64,000 nucleotides of DNA from Kribbella capetownensis. GTDB lineage: Bacteria > Actinomycetota > Actinomycetes > Propionibacteriales > Kribbellaceae. Under the pieces are notes generated by a model. It was not told the origin of the DNA and did not search any database. It was given only the letters and a program-made list of their open reading frames with translations. Location of the stretch: positions 124,001-188,000 of the forward strand of contig NZ_SJKD01000005.1 of NCBI RefSeq assembly GCF_004331485.1, given 5' to 3'. Each line of letters opens with the position of its first letter. Within the stretch, counting starts at the first letter, position 1. Position numbers and translations under genes: made by a program. This document shows, in pieces, positions 1-9,460 of this stretch.

Positions 1-1
1 G

Positions 2-1300
2 ATGTTCTTCTTCGCCGGCCTGTTCGAGTCGCGGGTACTCCACCTGACGCTGGATGGCGACATGGGGGTGCTGATCTCGTGGGGCGAGGACGCCAACCTG
101 GTGGTGACGGTCGGCGGCTTCCATCCGTCGTACACGCCGCCGCCGTTGCCGTTCCCAGCCCCGCGCCGGATGCATCTCGACATTCTCAGCGAGCGTAACG
201 CCCGGCTCGGCCTGAGCGGGTACTTCGCGGTCACCAGCAACACCGTGCAGTTCGGCGCGGCCGTCGACCTGTACTTCAAGTTCAGCGCCTTCCGGGTCGA
301 AGGTCACGCCGGCTTCGATGCGCTGTTCCAGCTTTCACCGTTCGCGTTCACGGCGGAGGCCAGCGCCTCGGTGTCGTTGAAGGCGTTCGGCGTCGGCTGT
401 TTCAGCATCAGCCTGCGGTTCACGTTGGAGGGGCCAACACCGTGGCGGGCGCACGGGCGCGGTTCGGTGTCGTTGCTGTTCTTCGACATCTCGGCGAACT
501 TCGACATCACCTGGGGCGAGCACCGCGACACCCAACTGCCGCCCGTCCGGGTGCTGCCGATCGTCGCTGCCGAGTTCGCCAAGCCCGCCAACTGGCAGAC
601 GCTGGCGCCGCGAAGCAAGCCGCTGGTGAGCCTACGGCAGTTGCCCGGCAGCGAAGAGGACCTTGTACTGCACCCCCTGGGCACGCTGTTCGTGCGGCAA
701 CAGGCGGTGCCGCTAGACCTCACGCTCGATCGGATCGGCGCGCAGCAGCCGAGCGACGTCGACCGCGTCACCGTCGAGGTGACCGGCGGCCCGCTCGTCA
801 AGCTCGCCGACGCGACCGAGTCCTTCGCACTCGCGCAGTTCCAGGACATGGACGACGCAGCGAAGCTGTCCCTGCCGGCGTTCCAGCGCGAGCACGCCGG
901 TCTGGAACTGGCACCGGCCGGCGGTGCGCTCACGTCCGTCCACGCCGTACGTCGTACCGCCCGCTACGAGGAGATCGTGATCGACTCCGCACGGCCACGC
1001 GTTCGGCGGCGGTTCGCCGTGTTCCAGACCCGGCTGTTCGAGCATTTCCTGCGAGGGGACAGCATCAGCCGCTCCGAGCTGTCGCAGGCGCAGCGGTCGC
1101 TGCGGCAGCCGTTCACCGACGCGATCCGGGTGACGGGCGACACCTTCGCGGTGGCCCGTACTCAGGACAACACATTGGCCGCACCAGCGTTCGCGAATGA
1201 GACCGCGGCCCGTCAGTATCTCGCGCGCCAGCTCGCCCTCGATCCCGAGCTGACCGGGACACTGCACGTGATTCCGGCTGCCGAGGCGATGCAGTCGTGA
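2..1300 (+). CDS. C-terminal part of a large DUF6603-like protein (5' end outside window)
   Basis: The reading frame is open from the left edge, so only the last ~432 residues are visible and the true start lies upstream. The first ~170 residues are rich in alternating hydrophobic beta-strand patterns with Gly/Phe (AVDLYFKFSAFRVEGHAGFDAL, shortened here to its core DLYFKFSAF), the pattern I associate with the DUF6603 family; the match is from memory and not proven. The remainder is mixed alpha/beta without a motif I know. It shares a 4-base GTGA overlap with the next gene and heads (or sits within) an operon of four giant proteins. Function unknown; a structural surface or particle component is only a guess. 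Confidence 0.75.
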   Translation: MFFFAGLFESRVLHLTLDGDMGVLISWGEDANLVVTVGGFHPSYTPPPLPFPAPRRMHLDILSERNARLGLSGYFAVTSNTVQFGAAVDLYFKFSAFRVEGHAGFDALFQLSPFAFTAEASASVSLKAFGVGCFSISLRFTLEGPTPWRAHGRGSVSLLFFDISANFDITWGEHRDTQLPPVRVLPIVAAEFAKPANWQTLAPRSKPLVSLRQLPGSEEDLVLHPLGTLFVRQQAVPLDLTLDRIGAQQPSDVDRVTVEVTGGPLVKLADATESFALAQFQDMDDAAKLSLPAFQREHAGLELAPAGGALTSVHAVRRTARYEEIVIDSARPRVRRRFAVFQTRLFEHFLRGDSISRSELSQAQRSLRQPFTDAIRVTGDTFAVARTQDNTLAAPAFANETAARQYLARQLALDPELTGTLHVIPAAEAMQS

Positions 1301-4287
1301 CCGCATACACGTTCCTGCCCTGGCTACGCCGGGGCATCGCCGGTGGCGTCGATCCTCCGACGACCGACGCGCGGGCCGGCATCACCGTCGACCTGACGGT
1401 CACCGGCGAGGCCGTGCGCGACGCGGAGCGCCCAGCGGTGGCTGAGATCCATCGCAGGGTGCAGTTGTACGGCCCGGGCGATGTCGTCGGCATCGACCGG
1501 CGCGCGATCGTCCGCGTCGAGCCGCGCGACCGGACCACGAACGCCGAGTCGAACTACCTGCCGTTCGTCGAGTTCTACGACGAGGACTTCCCGTGGCGGT
1601 ACAGCCCGAGGAACGCCGACGACTTCGGTCGGCTGGCACCGTGGCTCGCGCTCGTGGTGCTGGCCGACGACGAGTTCGTCGACGGCGGGCGGCTGCCGGA
1701 GGGACCGCTGCCGTTCATCCTCGTGCCGGACTTCGCCGTACTGCCGCCGCCGGAGCAGCTCGCCCCGTGGGCACACGTGCACGTGAACCGGTCGCTCACC
1801 GGCGACGAGGTGACCGACGACGACATGACGGCCGTGCTGCCGCGGCTGCAGGCTGTGCTCGACGAGAATCCCGACCTCGCGTCGTCACGGCTGCTCTGCC
1901 CGCGCCGGTTGCAGCCCAACCGGGCGTACCACGCGTTCCTCGTTCCGGCGTACGAATCCGGCCGTCTCGCCGGCCTCGGGCTCGACCCGGAACTGACCCT
2001 TTCGACGCTGCACTCCAGTTGGGTGCAGTACGACGGCCGGCCAGTTGCCGATCGGCTCTGCTACTACCACCGCTGGTACTTCCGGACGTCGGGGACAGGC
2101 GACTTCGAACAGCTCGTGCGGCTGCTCAGACCGAGAACGGTCGACGCGCGCGTGGGCAATCGCGACCTGGATGTCCAAGCCCCCGGGGCAGAGCTGCCCG
2201 GCATCACCGAACTTGGCGGCGTACTGCGGCTCGGCGGCGCGCTCAAGGTGCCGGACACCGCGCTGACCGACGAGCAGCAGGCCGAGGGGCAGCAGTACGA
2301 GGACTGGGATCAGCCAGGGCCGCACCCGTTCCAGCAGGCGCTCGCCACATTCATCAACCTGGCCGAGACCTACCAGGACCAGGCGCCGAACGCCGATCCG
2401 GTGATCACGCCGCCGCTGTACGGGCGCTGGCACGCACTCACCGGTCGCTTGCGCACCGACGTGGACGACTGGGTGCACGAGCTCAACCTCGACCCTCGGT
2501 TCCGCGTCGCGGCGGGCCTCGGCGCTGAGGTGGTCCGCGCCCGGCAGGAGGAGTTCATGCGAGCCGCCTGGGACCAGCTCGGCGAGGTGCTGGAGGCGAA
2601 CCGGCGGATCCGGGCCGCCCAGCTGGCCCGCGAGGTCGGGTACGTCTTCCACTCTGCGCACCTGACACCGCTGGCGACGACGGCGCCGGGGAGGGCGCTC
2701 GCCGTCACCGCGCCACTGCATGCCAGGCTCGTCGACGGCGGTGTCACCGTCGCTCACCGGGTAGCGCAGAGCCGGATCGCCGCCGCGCCGCTGTCGCCGG
2801 CCATGCGCCGGGTCACCCGGCCGCGGTCGAAGCTGATGCGTGCGTTGCCGTTCACCGCCGATCGGCCGACGCGCGACCTGGTACCCCGGATCAACCTCGG
2901 CGAGGTCGCGGCCGCCTTTCCGCGCACCGCGCCGACCGGCACCGTCACCGTGGAACGGCTCGAGGCGGCGCTGGGCCCCAACCTGGCGTCGACACCGCGC
3001 CGGCGGGGGGTCGAGGATCCGGTCAGCACCCTGCCGACGAGCGAGAACTTCCGGATCATGCGGCCGGACGTCATCGAGCAGGGCGAGCCGCCGCGTCCCG
3101 GCGCGTTCGACAGCCCCGTGGCGCGGCGATTCAAGACGGGCCTGAGTGACGCGTACGCCGCGTTCATCGAGGCCGACGAAGTGTCGCAGGCCCCGGAACC
3201 GGAAGGCGTGCAACTCGCGGCCCTGAACACCGCGACGCTCGCCGCCCTGCACCCGGACCTGACTGTTCCGCGCCGCGTGGTCCACGCCCTCGCCGTCCCG
3301 GAGCGCTTCCGGCCGCTGGTCGTGGCGGACTTCAGCGAGGCGATGGCGTATCCGGTGATCGACCTGCCGATGTATCGGCCGTTGGTTGCGCTGTCCGGCG
3401 AGTTCTTCCTGCCGAACCTGAACCTGATTCCGCCGGACAGCATCACGCTGCTGGAGACCAACCAGCGATTCACCGAGGCGTACCTCGTCGGCGCGAACCA
3501 CGAGATGGCGCGCGAACTGTTGTGGCGCGAGTACCCGACTGACCAGCGCGGTACGCCGTTCCGCCAGTTCTGGGACCCGAGTACGACGCTGCCACGCGCG
3601 AACGAGACGCCGGACCAGACACGCGAGCGGCTGCGGGACATCCCGTCGATCGACCGCTGGCCGCCAGGTTCTGCCCTCGGAAGCCACGACCACCGCGCGG
3701 TCGGCGACGAACTGGTGCTGGTGATTCGCGGCGAACTCCTGAAGCGCTACCCGACGGCTGTCATCTACGCGCACCGGGCCGAGTGGCTGCCGAGCGGCGT
3801 ACGTCGGCCGGTCGAGCTCCCGGAAGGGGTCGATCCTCCATCCGCGATGGTCCGGCCGCCGTTGTACGAGGCAAAGGTCGATCCCGATGTCTACTTCCTC
3901 GGATTCGCGCTGAGCGAGGAGGAAGCCCGCGGCGGCAGGACCCCGGCGGACGACCCCGGCTGGTTCTTCGTCATCAAAGAGCGACCGGGCGAGCCGCGGT
4001 TCGGTCTGGACGTACGGCGCACCGGCCCCCTGCAGGTGTGGAACGACCTCGCCTGGCCCGACGTACTGCGCGAGGGATTCGAGCACATCGATTTCGACCG
4101 GACGGGGACCCGGACGTTGGTCGCGCCGCCCGTCACGTCGGAGAAGCACACACAGCACCTCGAGGACGTGGCGCTGACCTGGCACGCGCGGATGAACGCC
4201 GACGCGGTGGCCTACATCATGTACCAGGCGCCCGTACTGGTCGCCGTACACGCGGGGGAGATGCTGTGTGAGCAACCCGAACCCTGA
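1297..4287 (+). CDS. Large conserved-looking protein of unknown function (996 aa)
   Basis: GTG start overlaps the previous stop by four bases, which indicates translational coupling. No signal peptide or membrane segment is evident. Recognisable features are an N-terminal segment with a FVEFYDEDFPWRY patch (about residue 88-100) and a C-terminal part containing RGELLKRYPTAVIYAHRAEW (about 812-831), both looking like conserved cores of a soluble multi-domain protein. I do not recognise a catalytic motif. It ends 20 bases inside the next gene. The four-gene arrangement of very large soluble proteins suggests subunits of one assembly. Function unknown. Confidence 0.85.
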   Translation: MTAYTFLPWLRRGIAGGVDPPTTDARAGITVDLTVTGEAVRDAERPAVAEIHRRVQLYGPGDVVGIDRRAIVRVEPRDRTTNAESNYLPFVEFYDEDFPWRYSPRNADDFGRLAPWLALVVLADDEFVDGGRLPEGPLPFILVPDFAVLPPPEQLAPWAHVHVNRSLTGDEVTDDDMTAVLPRLQAVLDENPDLASSRLLCPRRLQPNRAYHAFLVPAYESGRLAGLGLDPELTLSTLHSSWVQYDGRPVADRLCYYHRWYFRTSGTGDFEQLVRLLRPRTVDARVGNRDLDVQAPGAELPGITELGGVLRLGGALKVPDTALTDEQQAEGQQYEDWDQPGPHPFQQALATFINLAETYQDQAPNADPVITPPLYGRWHALTGRLRTDVDDWVHELNLDPRFRVAAGLGAEVVRARQEEFMRAAWDQLGEVLEANRRIRAAQLAREVGYVFHSAHLTPLATTAPGRALAVTAPLHARLVDGGVTVAHRVAQSRIAAAPLSPAMRRVTRPRSKLMRALPFTADRPTRDLVPRINLGEVAAAFPRTAPTGTVTVERLEAALGPNLASTPRRRGVEDPVSTLPTSENFRIMRPDVIEQGEPPRPGAFDSPVARRFKTGLSDAYAAFIEADEVSQAPEPEGVQLAALNTATLAALHPDLTVPRRVVHALAVPERFRPLVVADFSEAMAYPVIDLPMYRPLVALSGEFFLPNLNLIPPDSITLLETNQRFTEAYLVGANHEMARELLWREYPTDQRGTPFRQFWDPSTTLPRANETPDQTRERLRDIPSIDRWPPGSALGSHDHRAVGDELVLVIRGELLKRYPTAVIYAHRAEWLPSGVRRPVELPEGVDPPSAMVRPPLYEAKVDPDVYFLGFALSEEEARGGRTPADDPGWFFVIKERPGEPRFGLDVRRTGPLQVWNDLAWPDVLREGFEHIDFDRTGTRTLVAPPVTSEKHTQHLEDVALTWHARMNADAVAYIMYQAPVLVAVHAGEMLCEQPEP

Positions 4288-7200
4288 GCCCCTTGCCGAG
4301 CCGCTGAGCGACCAGTTCCCGATCCTGCTCGCGCCGCTGCGGCTGGAGACCAAGTGGACCGCGACCGAACTACTCGTTCGGGCGTTCCCTGACGAGTGGG
4401 CGGTCGACGTGTTCGAGCCGCTGCCGACCCGGCAAGAGGTCGATGCCGCGCAGCGCCACCTGATCGCGCGATGGCTGGCCGGACACAACCGCGGCGAGCA
4501 GCTCGCCGCGTGGCGGAATCTGGTCGCGAGCACCGGCCCGGGGCGGGCGGCCTGGCTGATGGCGAACTTCCCCGCACACAATCCGGATGACGAACCGCGC
4601 AAGATCCGTACCCAGCGCATCCTCGTGGTGGCGAGCGAGGAGCCGTATCCGCAAGCGGACCGCTCGCCTGCGACCACGTTCTGGACGGCGGTCTGGCTGG
4701 CCGCGCGTGACTCGGCGGCCGTTGAGGTCGCGCGCGCCGCACTCGTCGCGGCCGTTGGCAGCGCGCGGGCGGAAGCCGTTCAGGCACGACGGCCGGCCGG
4801 CCTCGGCGAGCCGGCACCGGAAGTGGCGGACGATGTCATCGTCGCGTTCTTGCGACTCCCGTCGTCCGATGTGGACACGCGACCGGCGTCGTGGAACCAA
4901 GCGGGCCGTGCTCGGTTGTTACCCGATCAGCTTGTCCTGCTCGGGTTCCGCGCCGGCGCGAAGGTGGTCGAGCAGTCCGGCGCGGCGCTCCCGGAAAGCC
5001 TGGCCGTCACACTGGACCCGTCGCTGCCCGACGACGAGCAGTTGCGCGTCGACGCCGACGGGCAGCTACGCATACCCGATGAGCTGCGCTGGCTGCTCGA
5101 CTTCGACCGCGCCGTCGAGATCGGTCTCGGCTTCCGCGTCCCGATCACCGATCAGCTCCGCGCCGGACTCGAGCGGCTCGTCGTCGTCGGAGTACGCACC
5201 GGATCGACGCCTCAGGACACCCGGCGTCAGCTGGAAGGCCTGTTGCTGAACCACTTCCACAGCTCGACCGGGTTGCGGGTGGTGCCGCAGGGCACGCCGA
5301 CCAACAACACCAGCGAGGCGTCGTCCGGCGGCGAGGCGCTCGACCCGGCCGTCGAGTCGTTCGACGCGTTCTTCCGTCCGCACCCGAACGTGCCGATCGA
5401 GCTGTGGCAGCGCAAGGCCGCCGACCGCTGGCTGGCCGAGCTGCTCGGGCTCGACCGGCGTACATTCTTCCCGGTGCCAGGCTCGGGGACGACCGACCAG
5501 TCCGAGGTCCGGGCAATGAACGTCGCGCTGTGGCCGGCCACCTGGGGGTACCACCTGAAGACCACCCTGTGGCCGATCTTCTCCGGTGAGCGGGGGCGCG
5601 CGCAGGTCGACGCGATCCGGGACTTCTTCGTCCGCTACGTGAGCGGATGTGGGGCGATCCCGTCGATCCAGATCGGTCGGCAACCGTACGGCATCCTGCC
5701 GACAACCGCGTTCTCGCGGCTCGTGTGGCCCGACGAACCGGCCGAGCAAGCGTCGTCCCGGCGCGGCCTGTACCGCCTGCTGGGCATCCTGCGCGACGAC
5801 TGGGAAGGCTTCGCGGCGCAGGTCGCGAGGGTGGGTTCCGGCGGCGACCCGCACCGAACGCTGCTCGATATCCTCGGCCTGCACCCCGCGTCGGTGGAAT
5901 TCGATCAGCGCTACCTGCACAGCGTGAACGACTACTACAACCGGCTGTATCTCGGCGGCGTCGGGCCGCTGGTCCTGGCTCGGCTGCGCGAGATCGGGTT
6001 CGGGAACGTCGCCGACCTTCTCGCCCGGCTCGGTCACGACGCTCCCTCCGATGTCGGTCTCCGGTTGATCACCGGCCGGCACCACCGTCTCGGCGGGCCG
6101 CTGGTCGACGTGGGGCCGCTGTCCGAGACCCAGCCGGTCCGCCCGTCCACCGATGACGGACGCAACTATCTGCGATGGCTCGCCGACGAGGCGCGGGTCT
6201 CGTTGGAGCCGATCCGCCGGCAGGACGGCTTCACGAACGACCGGCCGCCCAGGGCGCTGCTGTACCTGTTGTCGCGGCACGCAGTGATGCTCTCGAGCCA
6301 CGACAGTGCACTGCGGATGCGCACCCGCGCGACCGGGGTGGACCACCTCACGAGTGGCCATCGAGAACAACCGTTCGTCCACGTCACCGAGGACGCAGCG
6401 GAGAGCGAGAGCCGGTTCCTCACCTTGTACTCCGCGGCGCCGGAGGTGACCGGGGATCCGGATGCGCTGCTCGTCGACCACCTGCCGACCGTCCTCGGTG
6501 CAGACCCGGACATCGCGGAGTTGGGCGAGCAGATCGACGCGATCGAACGCCTCGCGGACGTGCCGACCGCCAACTTGGAACGAGCGCTCGTGCAGCACCT
6601 GGACTGCTGCTCGTACCGGCTCGACGCATGGTGGCTGGGCCTGGCCCACGAGCGCCTCGTAGAGCAGCGGTACCGGCCGGACTTCTCCGACTATCGCCGT
6701 GGCCTCCACCTGGGGGCGTACGGCGTACTCGAGGATGTGCGCCCGCGTGCCGACGTTCCGCAGGAAGTCGCGCTGACCGGCGAACTGGCCGAGGTGTTCA
6801 CACCGCCTGGCGCGCCGCCGCTCTTCGCAGCGCCGGACAGCGACGGCTTCCTGCATGCCCCGTCGCTGAACCAGGCTGCGACGGCGGCGATCCTGCGTGC
6901 CGGGTACTTGGCCAACGCGTCGACCGAGAACCCTGGCTCGCTGGCCGTGGATCTCAGTTCGGCGCGGGTTCGCATCGCTCGGTCGTTCCTCGAGGGGATC
7001 AACAGCGGGCAGTCGCTCGGTGCGCTGCTCGGGTACCAGTTCGAGCGGGGGTTGCACGACCGGTACGGCCTGGCGGTCGGCGTCGACCGGTTCGTCTCAG
7101 CGTTGCGTCGCGTCTTCCCGCTGCGTGCCCGGCGACTTCCGTCCGCCACACCGCCGGCCGGCACACCGATCGAGGCGCTGGAAGCACGCAATGTCGTCGA

Positions 7201-9460
7201 CGGGTTGGCGCTCGTTCGGCACGTCACACGGACTGGCGAGCACCGGTTCCCGTTCGGCCGGGAGATCCCGATGGACCCGCCGCCGACCGCCGTACAACTC
7301 GCGGCGGTCAACGCCGAGGTCGAACGGCTGCTCCAGATCAACGATGCACTGGCCGATCTCGCCATCGCCGAGGGCGTGCATCAAGTTGTGCTCGGCAACA
7401 TGGACCGGGCCGCTGCCACGCTCAATGCGTTCGCGAAGGGCGGTGCTACAGGTGGCTCGCTGCCGGAGCCGGCCGTCGTGGAGTCGCCGAACAGCGGGAC
7501 CGGGGTCACCCACCGGGTCGCGGTGCATCTGCCGGCGGGCCTCGACCCGAACGAATCGCCCGTAGCAGGCATGGCGATGACGCCTCGCGCGCAAGCCGAT
7601 CCGGGGATCAACGCTTGGCTCGCCGGGTTGCTGCCACCGCCCGGCTCCGTTGGCTGCCTGGTCTCGTGGACAGACCCGGTCACCGGCGCGGCGCGGGAGC
7701 GGGTGGTCACTCAGGCCGAGATCGGGCTCCAGCCGATCGATCTCCTCTGGATCGTTCGTCCGGAGGACCCTGCCTCCATGGCCGAGCTCGACGACCGGAT
7801 CATCGGGCGGCTGCTCAGGTCGGAGGAATTACGGCCGGACGTGGCGTTCAGTCTCCAATACACCGAACGCGTTCCTGGTGGCATCAGCTTCTTCGAGCTG
7901 TCCGCGCTCATCGGTCACCTCCGGCAGTTGATCGTGGCGGCCCGCCCGGTTCGGCCGAGCGACCTCGTCCCGCCGGCTGCGGTCGACCCGGTCGATCCTG
8001 CCGTTGACGAGGCGATCGACCTCGGGCGTCGCCGGCCCGTCGAGGTACGGCAGCGGGTGCGCGATCTGCAGGGTGCGCTGCAGGCGTACCTCGCCGATGC
8101 CGCAGCGGGGGACCTGCCGGTGGATGAGCTGCTGGCGCGGCTGGGAGACCTGCTCGCGGCGGCCGGCGCCATCGGCTTGTCGCGTGGCGGCTGGACGGAG
8201 CTGGCCGGACAACGCCGGGCGATCGTCACCGACGTACTGGCGGCCGTGGCTGAGGTTGTTGCGCGGATGAGCGACGCGTTGACTCGTGCGGATGCACGGT
8301 TGGCCGAGTACGACGTACTGCCGCCGGAAACCCCTTCGGAGCAACGGTTCCGGCTGCTTGCCAGGATCGAGCGCTTCCTCAACCCGGAGCCGACTGCGCC
8401 TCGCCCGGCCACGCCGGAGGAGCTCCGCGCAGCCGTTGTCGCACGGCGGGCGAGGTTTGCCGAAAGGCTGTCCGACGTCGCGGCGGTCGAGTCACTTCCG
8501 GTGGCGACACTGTCCGGGCTGGTCGAGGCCGTACGGGAGGTTGGGCCGCTGGCCGGCTTCGACGCGGTTGGGCTGGAACTGGACTCGCACGAGGCGCGCG
8601 CGGCGGCGTTCGTCGGCGAGATGGTCGCGCAGGCCACCGCCGTTGAGCTGGAGGTCGCAGAGCGGCTGCGGCTGGCTGACGACGCGCTGACCGCATTCGA
8701 TGCCGCGAGCAATGGTCCGGGCCGCGTCGCGGCGGCACAGAACGCGATCCACGCGGTGCTCGGCGACGATGCGGTCGCGACGGCTGAGTTCGCCGTACCG
8801 GACGCGATGGCAGCCGAGTGGGAGCGGGTCGTCGCGGCCGCGGAAGCCGAGCAACTGACGGGCCACCTCGAGAGGGACTTCCCGATCGACGACTGGCTGC
8901 ACGGTGTGGCCCGGGTACGGGAGCGGATGCGGCTGTGGGAGCAGGTCACCCTGCTCGGCGGTGCGGTTGGCAGCAGCGAGCCGGGGTTGTTGCCAGCTCA
9001 GTTCCCTTATGTTGAAGGTGATCCCTGGCTCGGACTCGAGCTGCCGGCTGATGTCGAACTCGCCGACTCGTACGTGCTGTACACGGCGCACTATCCGGAT
9101 CGGATCCGCCCGTCCGGCACGGTCTGCGCGATCCTCGTCGACGAATGGACCGAGGTGATCCCGACGCCGACCGAGACCACCGGACTGGCGGTGAACGTGG
9201 ATCGGCCAGGCACCCAGCCGCCGCAGACGATGCTGCTCGTCACACCGCCGCAGCGGACCGGAACCTGGGTGTGGGACGACATCGTTGCCGCCGTCAACGA
9301 GACGTTCGACCTCGCCCGGCTCCGCCTGGTCGAACCGGCACATCTGGAGGACACGCCGTACGTGCACCTGTTGCCGGCCACCGGGATGACGGCCACCCGC
9401 CATCCGATCACGATCTCGACCGACCTGGCGGCGAACAACATCCGGAACCAGAATGCCTAG
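4268..9460 (+). CDS. Giant protein of unknown function (1,730 aa)
   Basis: GTG start at 4268 lies 20 bases inside the preceding gene. The protein is soluble-looking, with no signal peptide or transmembrane helices. Residues ~1230-1550 are long, Ala/Glu/Arg-rich helices (for example VRDLQGALQAYLADAAAGD) that could form coiled-coil or rod structure; the flanking parts are mixed alpha/beta. No catalytic motif was recognised. The gene overlaps the next one by eight bases. At more than 5 kb it is the largest gene in the window, and the cell's investment in it argues for a structural or machine-like role; this is inference only. Confidence 0.85.
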   Translation: MSNPNPEPLAEPLSDQFPILLAPLRLETKWTATELLVRAFPDEWAVDVFEPLPTRQEVDAAQRHLIARWLAGHNRGEQLAAWRNLVASTGPGRAAWLMANFPAHNPDDEPRKIRTQRILVVASEEPYPQADRSPATTFWTAVWLAARDSAAVEVARAALVAAVGSARAEAVQARRPAGLGEPAPEVADDVIVAFLRLPSSDVDTRPASWNQAGRARLLPDQLVLLGFRAGAKVVEQSGAALPESLAVTLDPSLPDDEQLRVDADGQLRIPDELRWLLDFDRAVEIGLGFRVPITDQLRAGLERLVVVGVRTGSTPQDTRRQLEGLLLNHFHSSTGLRVVPQGTPTNNTSEASSGGEALDPAVESFDAFFRPHPNVPIELWQRKAADRWLAELLGLDRRTFFPVPGSGTTDQSEVRAMNVALWPATWGYHLKTTLWPIFSGERGRAQVDAIRDFFVRYVSGCGAIPSIQIGRQPYGILPTTAFSRLVWPDEPAEQASSRRGLYRLLGILRDDWEGFAAQVARVGSGGDPHRTLLDILGLHPASVEFDQRYLHSVNDYYNRLYLGGVGPLVLARLREIGFGNVADLLARLGHDAPSDVGLRLITGRHHRLGGPLVDVGPLSETQPVRPSTDDGRNYLRWLADEARVSLEPIRRQDGFTNDRPPRALLYLLSRHAVMLSSHDSALRMRTRATGVDHLTSGHREQPFVHVTEDAAESESRFLTLYSAAPEVTGDPDALLVDHLPTVLGADPDIAELGEQIDAIERLADVPTANLERALVQHLDCCSYRLDAWWLGLAHERLVEQRYRPDFSDYRRGLHLGAYGVLEDVRPRADVPQEVALTGELAEVFTPPGAPPLFAAPDSDGFLHAPSLNQAATAAILRAGYLANASTENPGSLAVDLSSARVRIARSFLEGINSGQSLGALLGYQFERGLHDRYGLAVGVDRFVSALRRVFPLRARRLPSATPPAGTPIEALEARNVVDGLALVRHVTRTGEHRFPFGREIPMDPPPTAVQLAAVNAEVERLLQINDALADLAIAEGVHQVVLGNMDRAAATLNAFAKGGATGGSLPEPAVVESPNSGTGVTHRVAVHLPAGLDPNESPVAGMAMTPRAQADPGINAWLAGLLPPPGSVGCLVSWTDPVTGAARERVVTQAEIGLQPIDLLWIVRPEDPASMAELDDRIIGRLLRSEELRPDVAFSLQYTERVPGGISFFELSALIGHLRQLIVAARPVRPSDLVPPAAVDPVDPAVDEAIDLGRRRPVEVRQRVRDLQGALQAYLADAAAGDLPVDELLARLGDLLAAAGAIGLSRGGWTELAGQRRAIVTDVLAAVAEVVARMSDALTRADARLAEYDVLPPETPSEQRFRLLARIERFLNPEPTAPRPATPEELRAAVVARRARFAERLSDVAAVESLPVATLSGLVEAVREVGPLAGFDAVGLELDSHEARAAAFVGEMVAQATAVELEVAERLRLADDALTAFDAASNGPGRVAAAQNAIHAVLGDDAVATAEFAVPDAMAAEWERVVAAAEAEQLTGHLERDFPIDDWLHGVARVRERMRLWEQVTLLGGAVGSSEPGLLPAQFPYVEGDPWLGLELPADVELADSYVLYTAHYPDRIRPSGTVCAILVDEWTEVIPTPTETTGLAVNVDRPGTQPPQTMLLVTPPQRTGTWVWDDIVAAVNETFDLARLRLVEPAHLEDTPYVHLLPATGMTATRHPITISTDLAANNIRNQNA

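Noticed and set aside
1885..4677. 930-residue open frame on the minus strand
   Set aside because: Arg/Pro-rich shadow of the 996-residue gene; no motif, no ribosome binding site, and typical of high-GC antisense frames.
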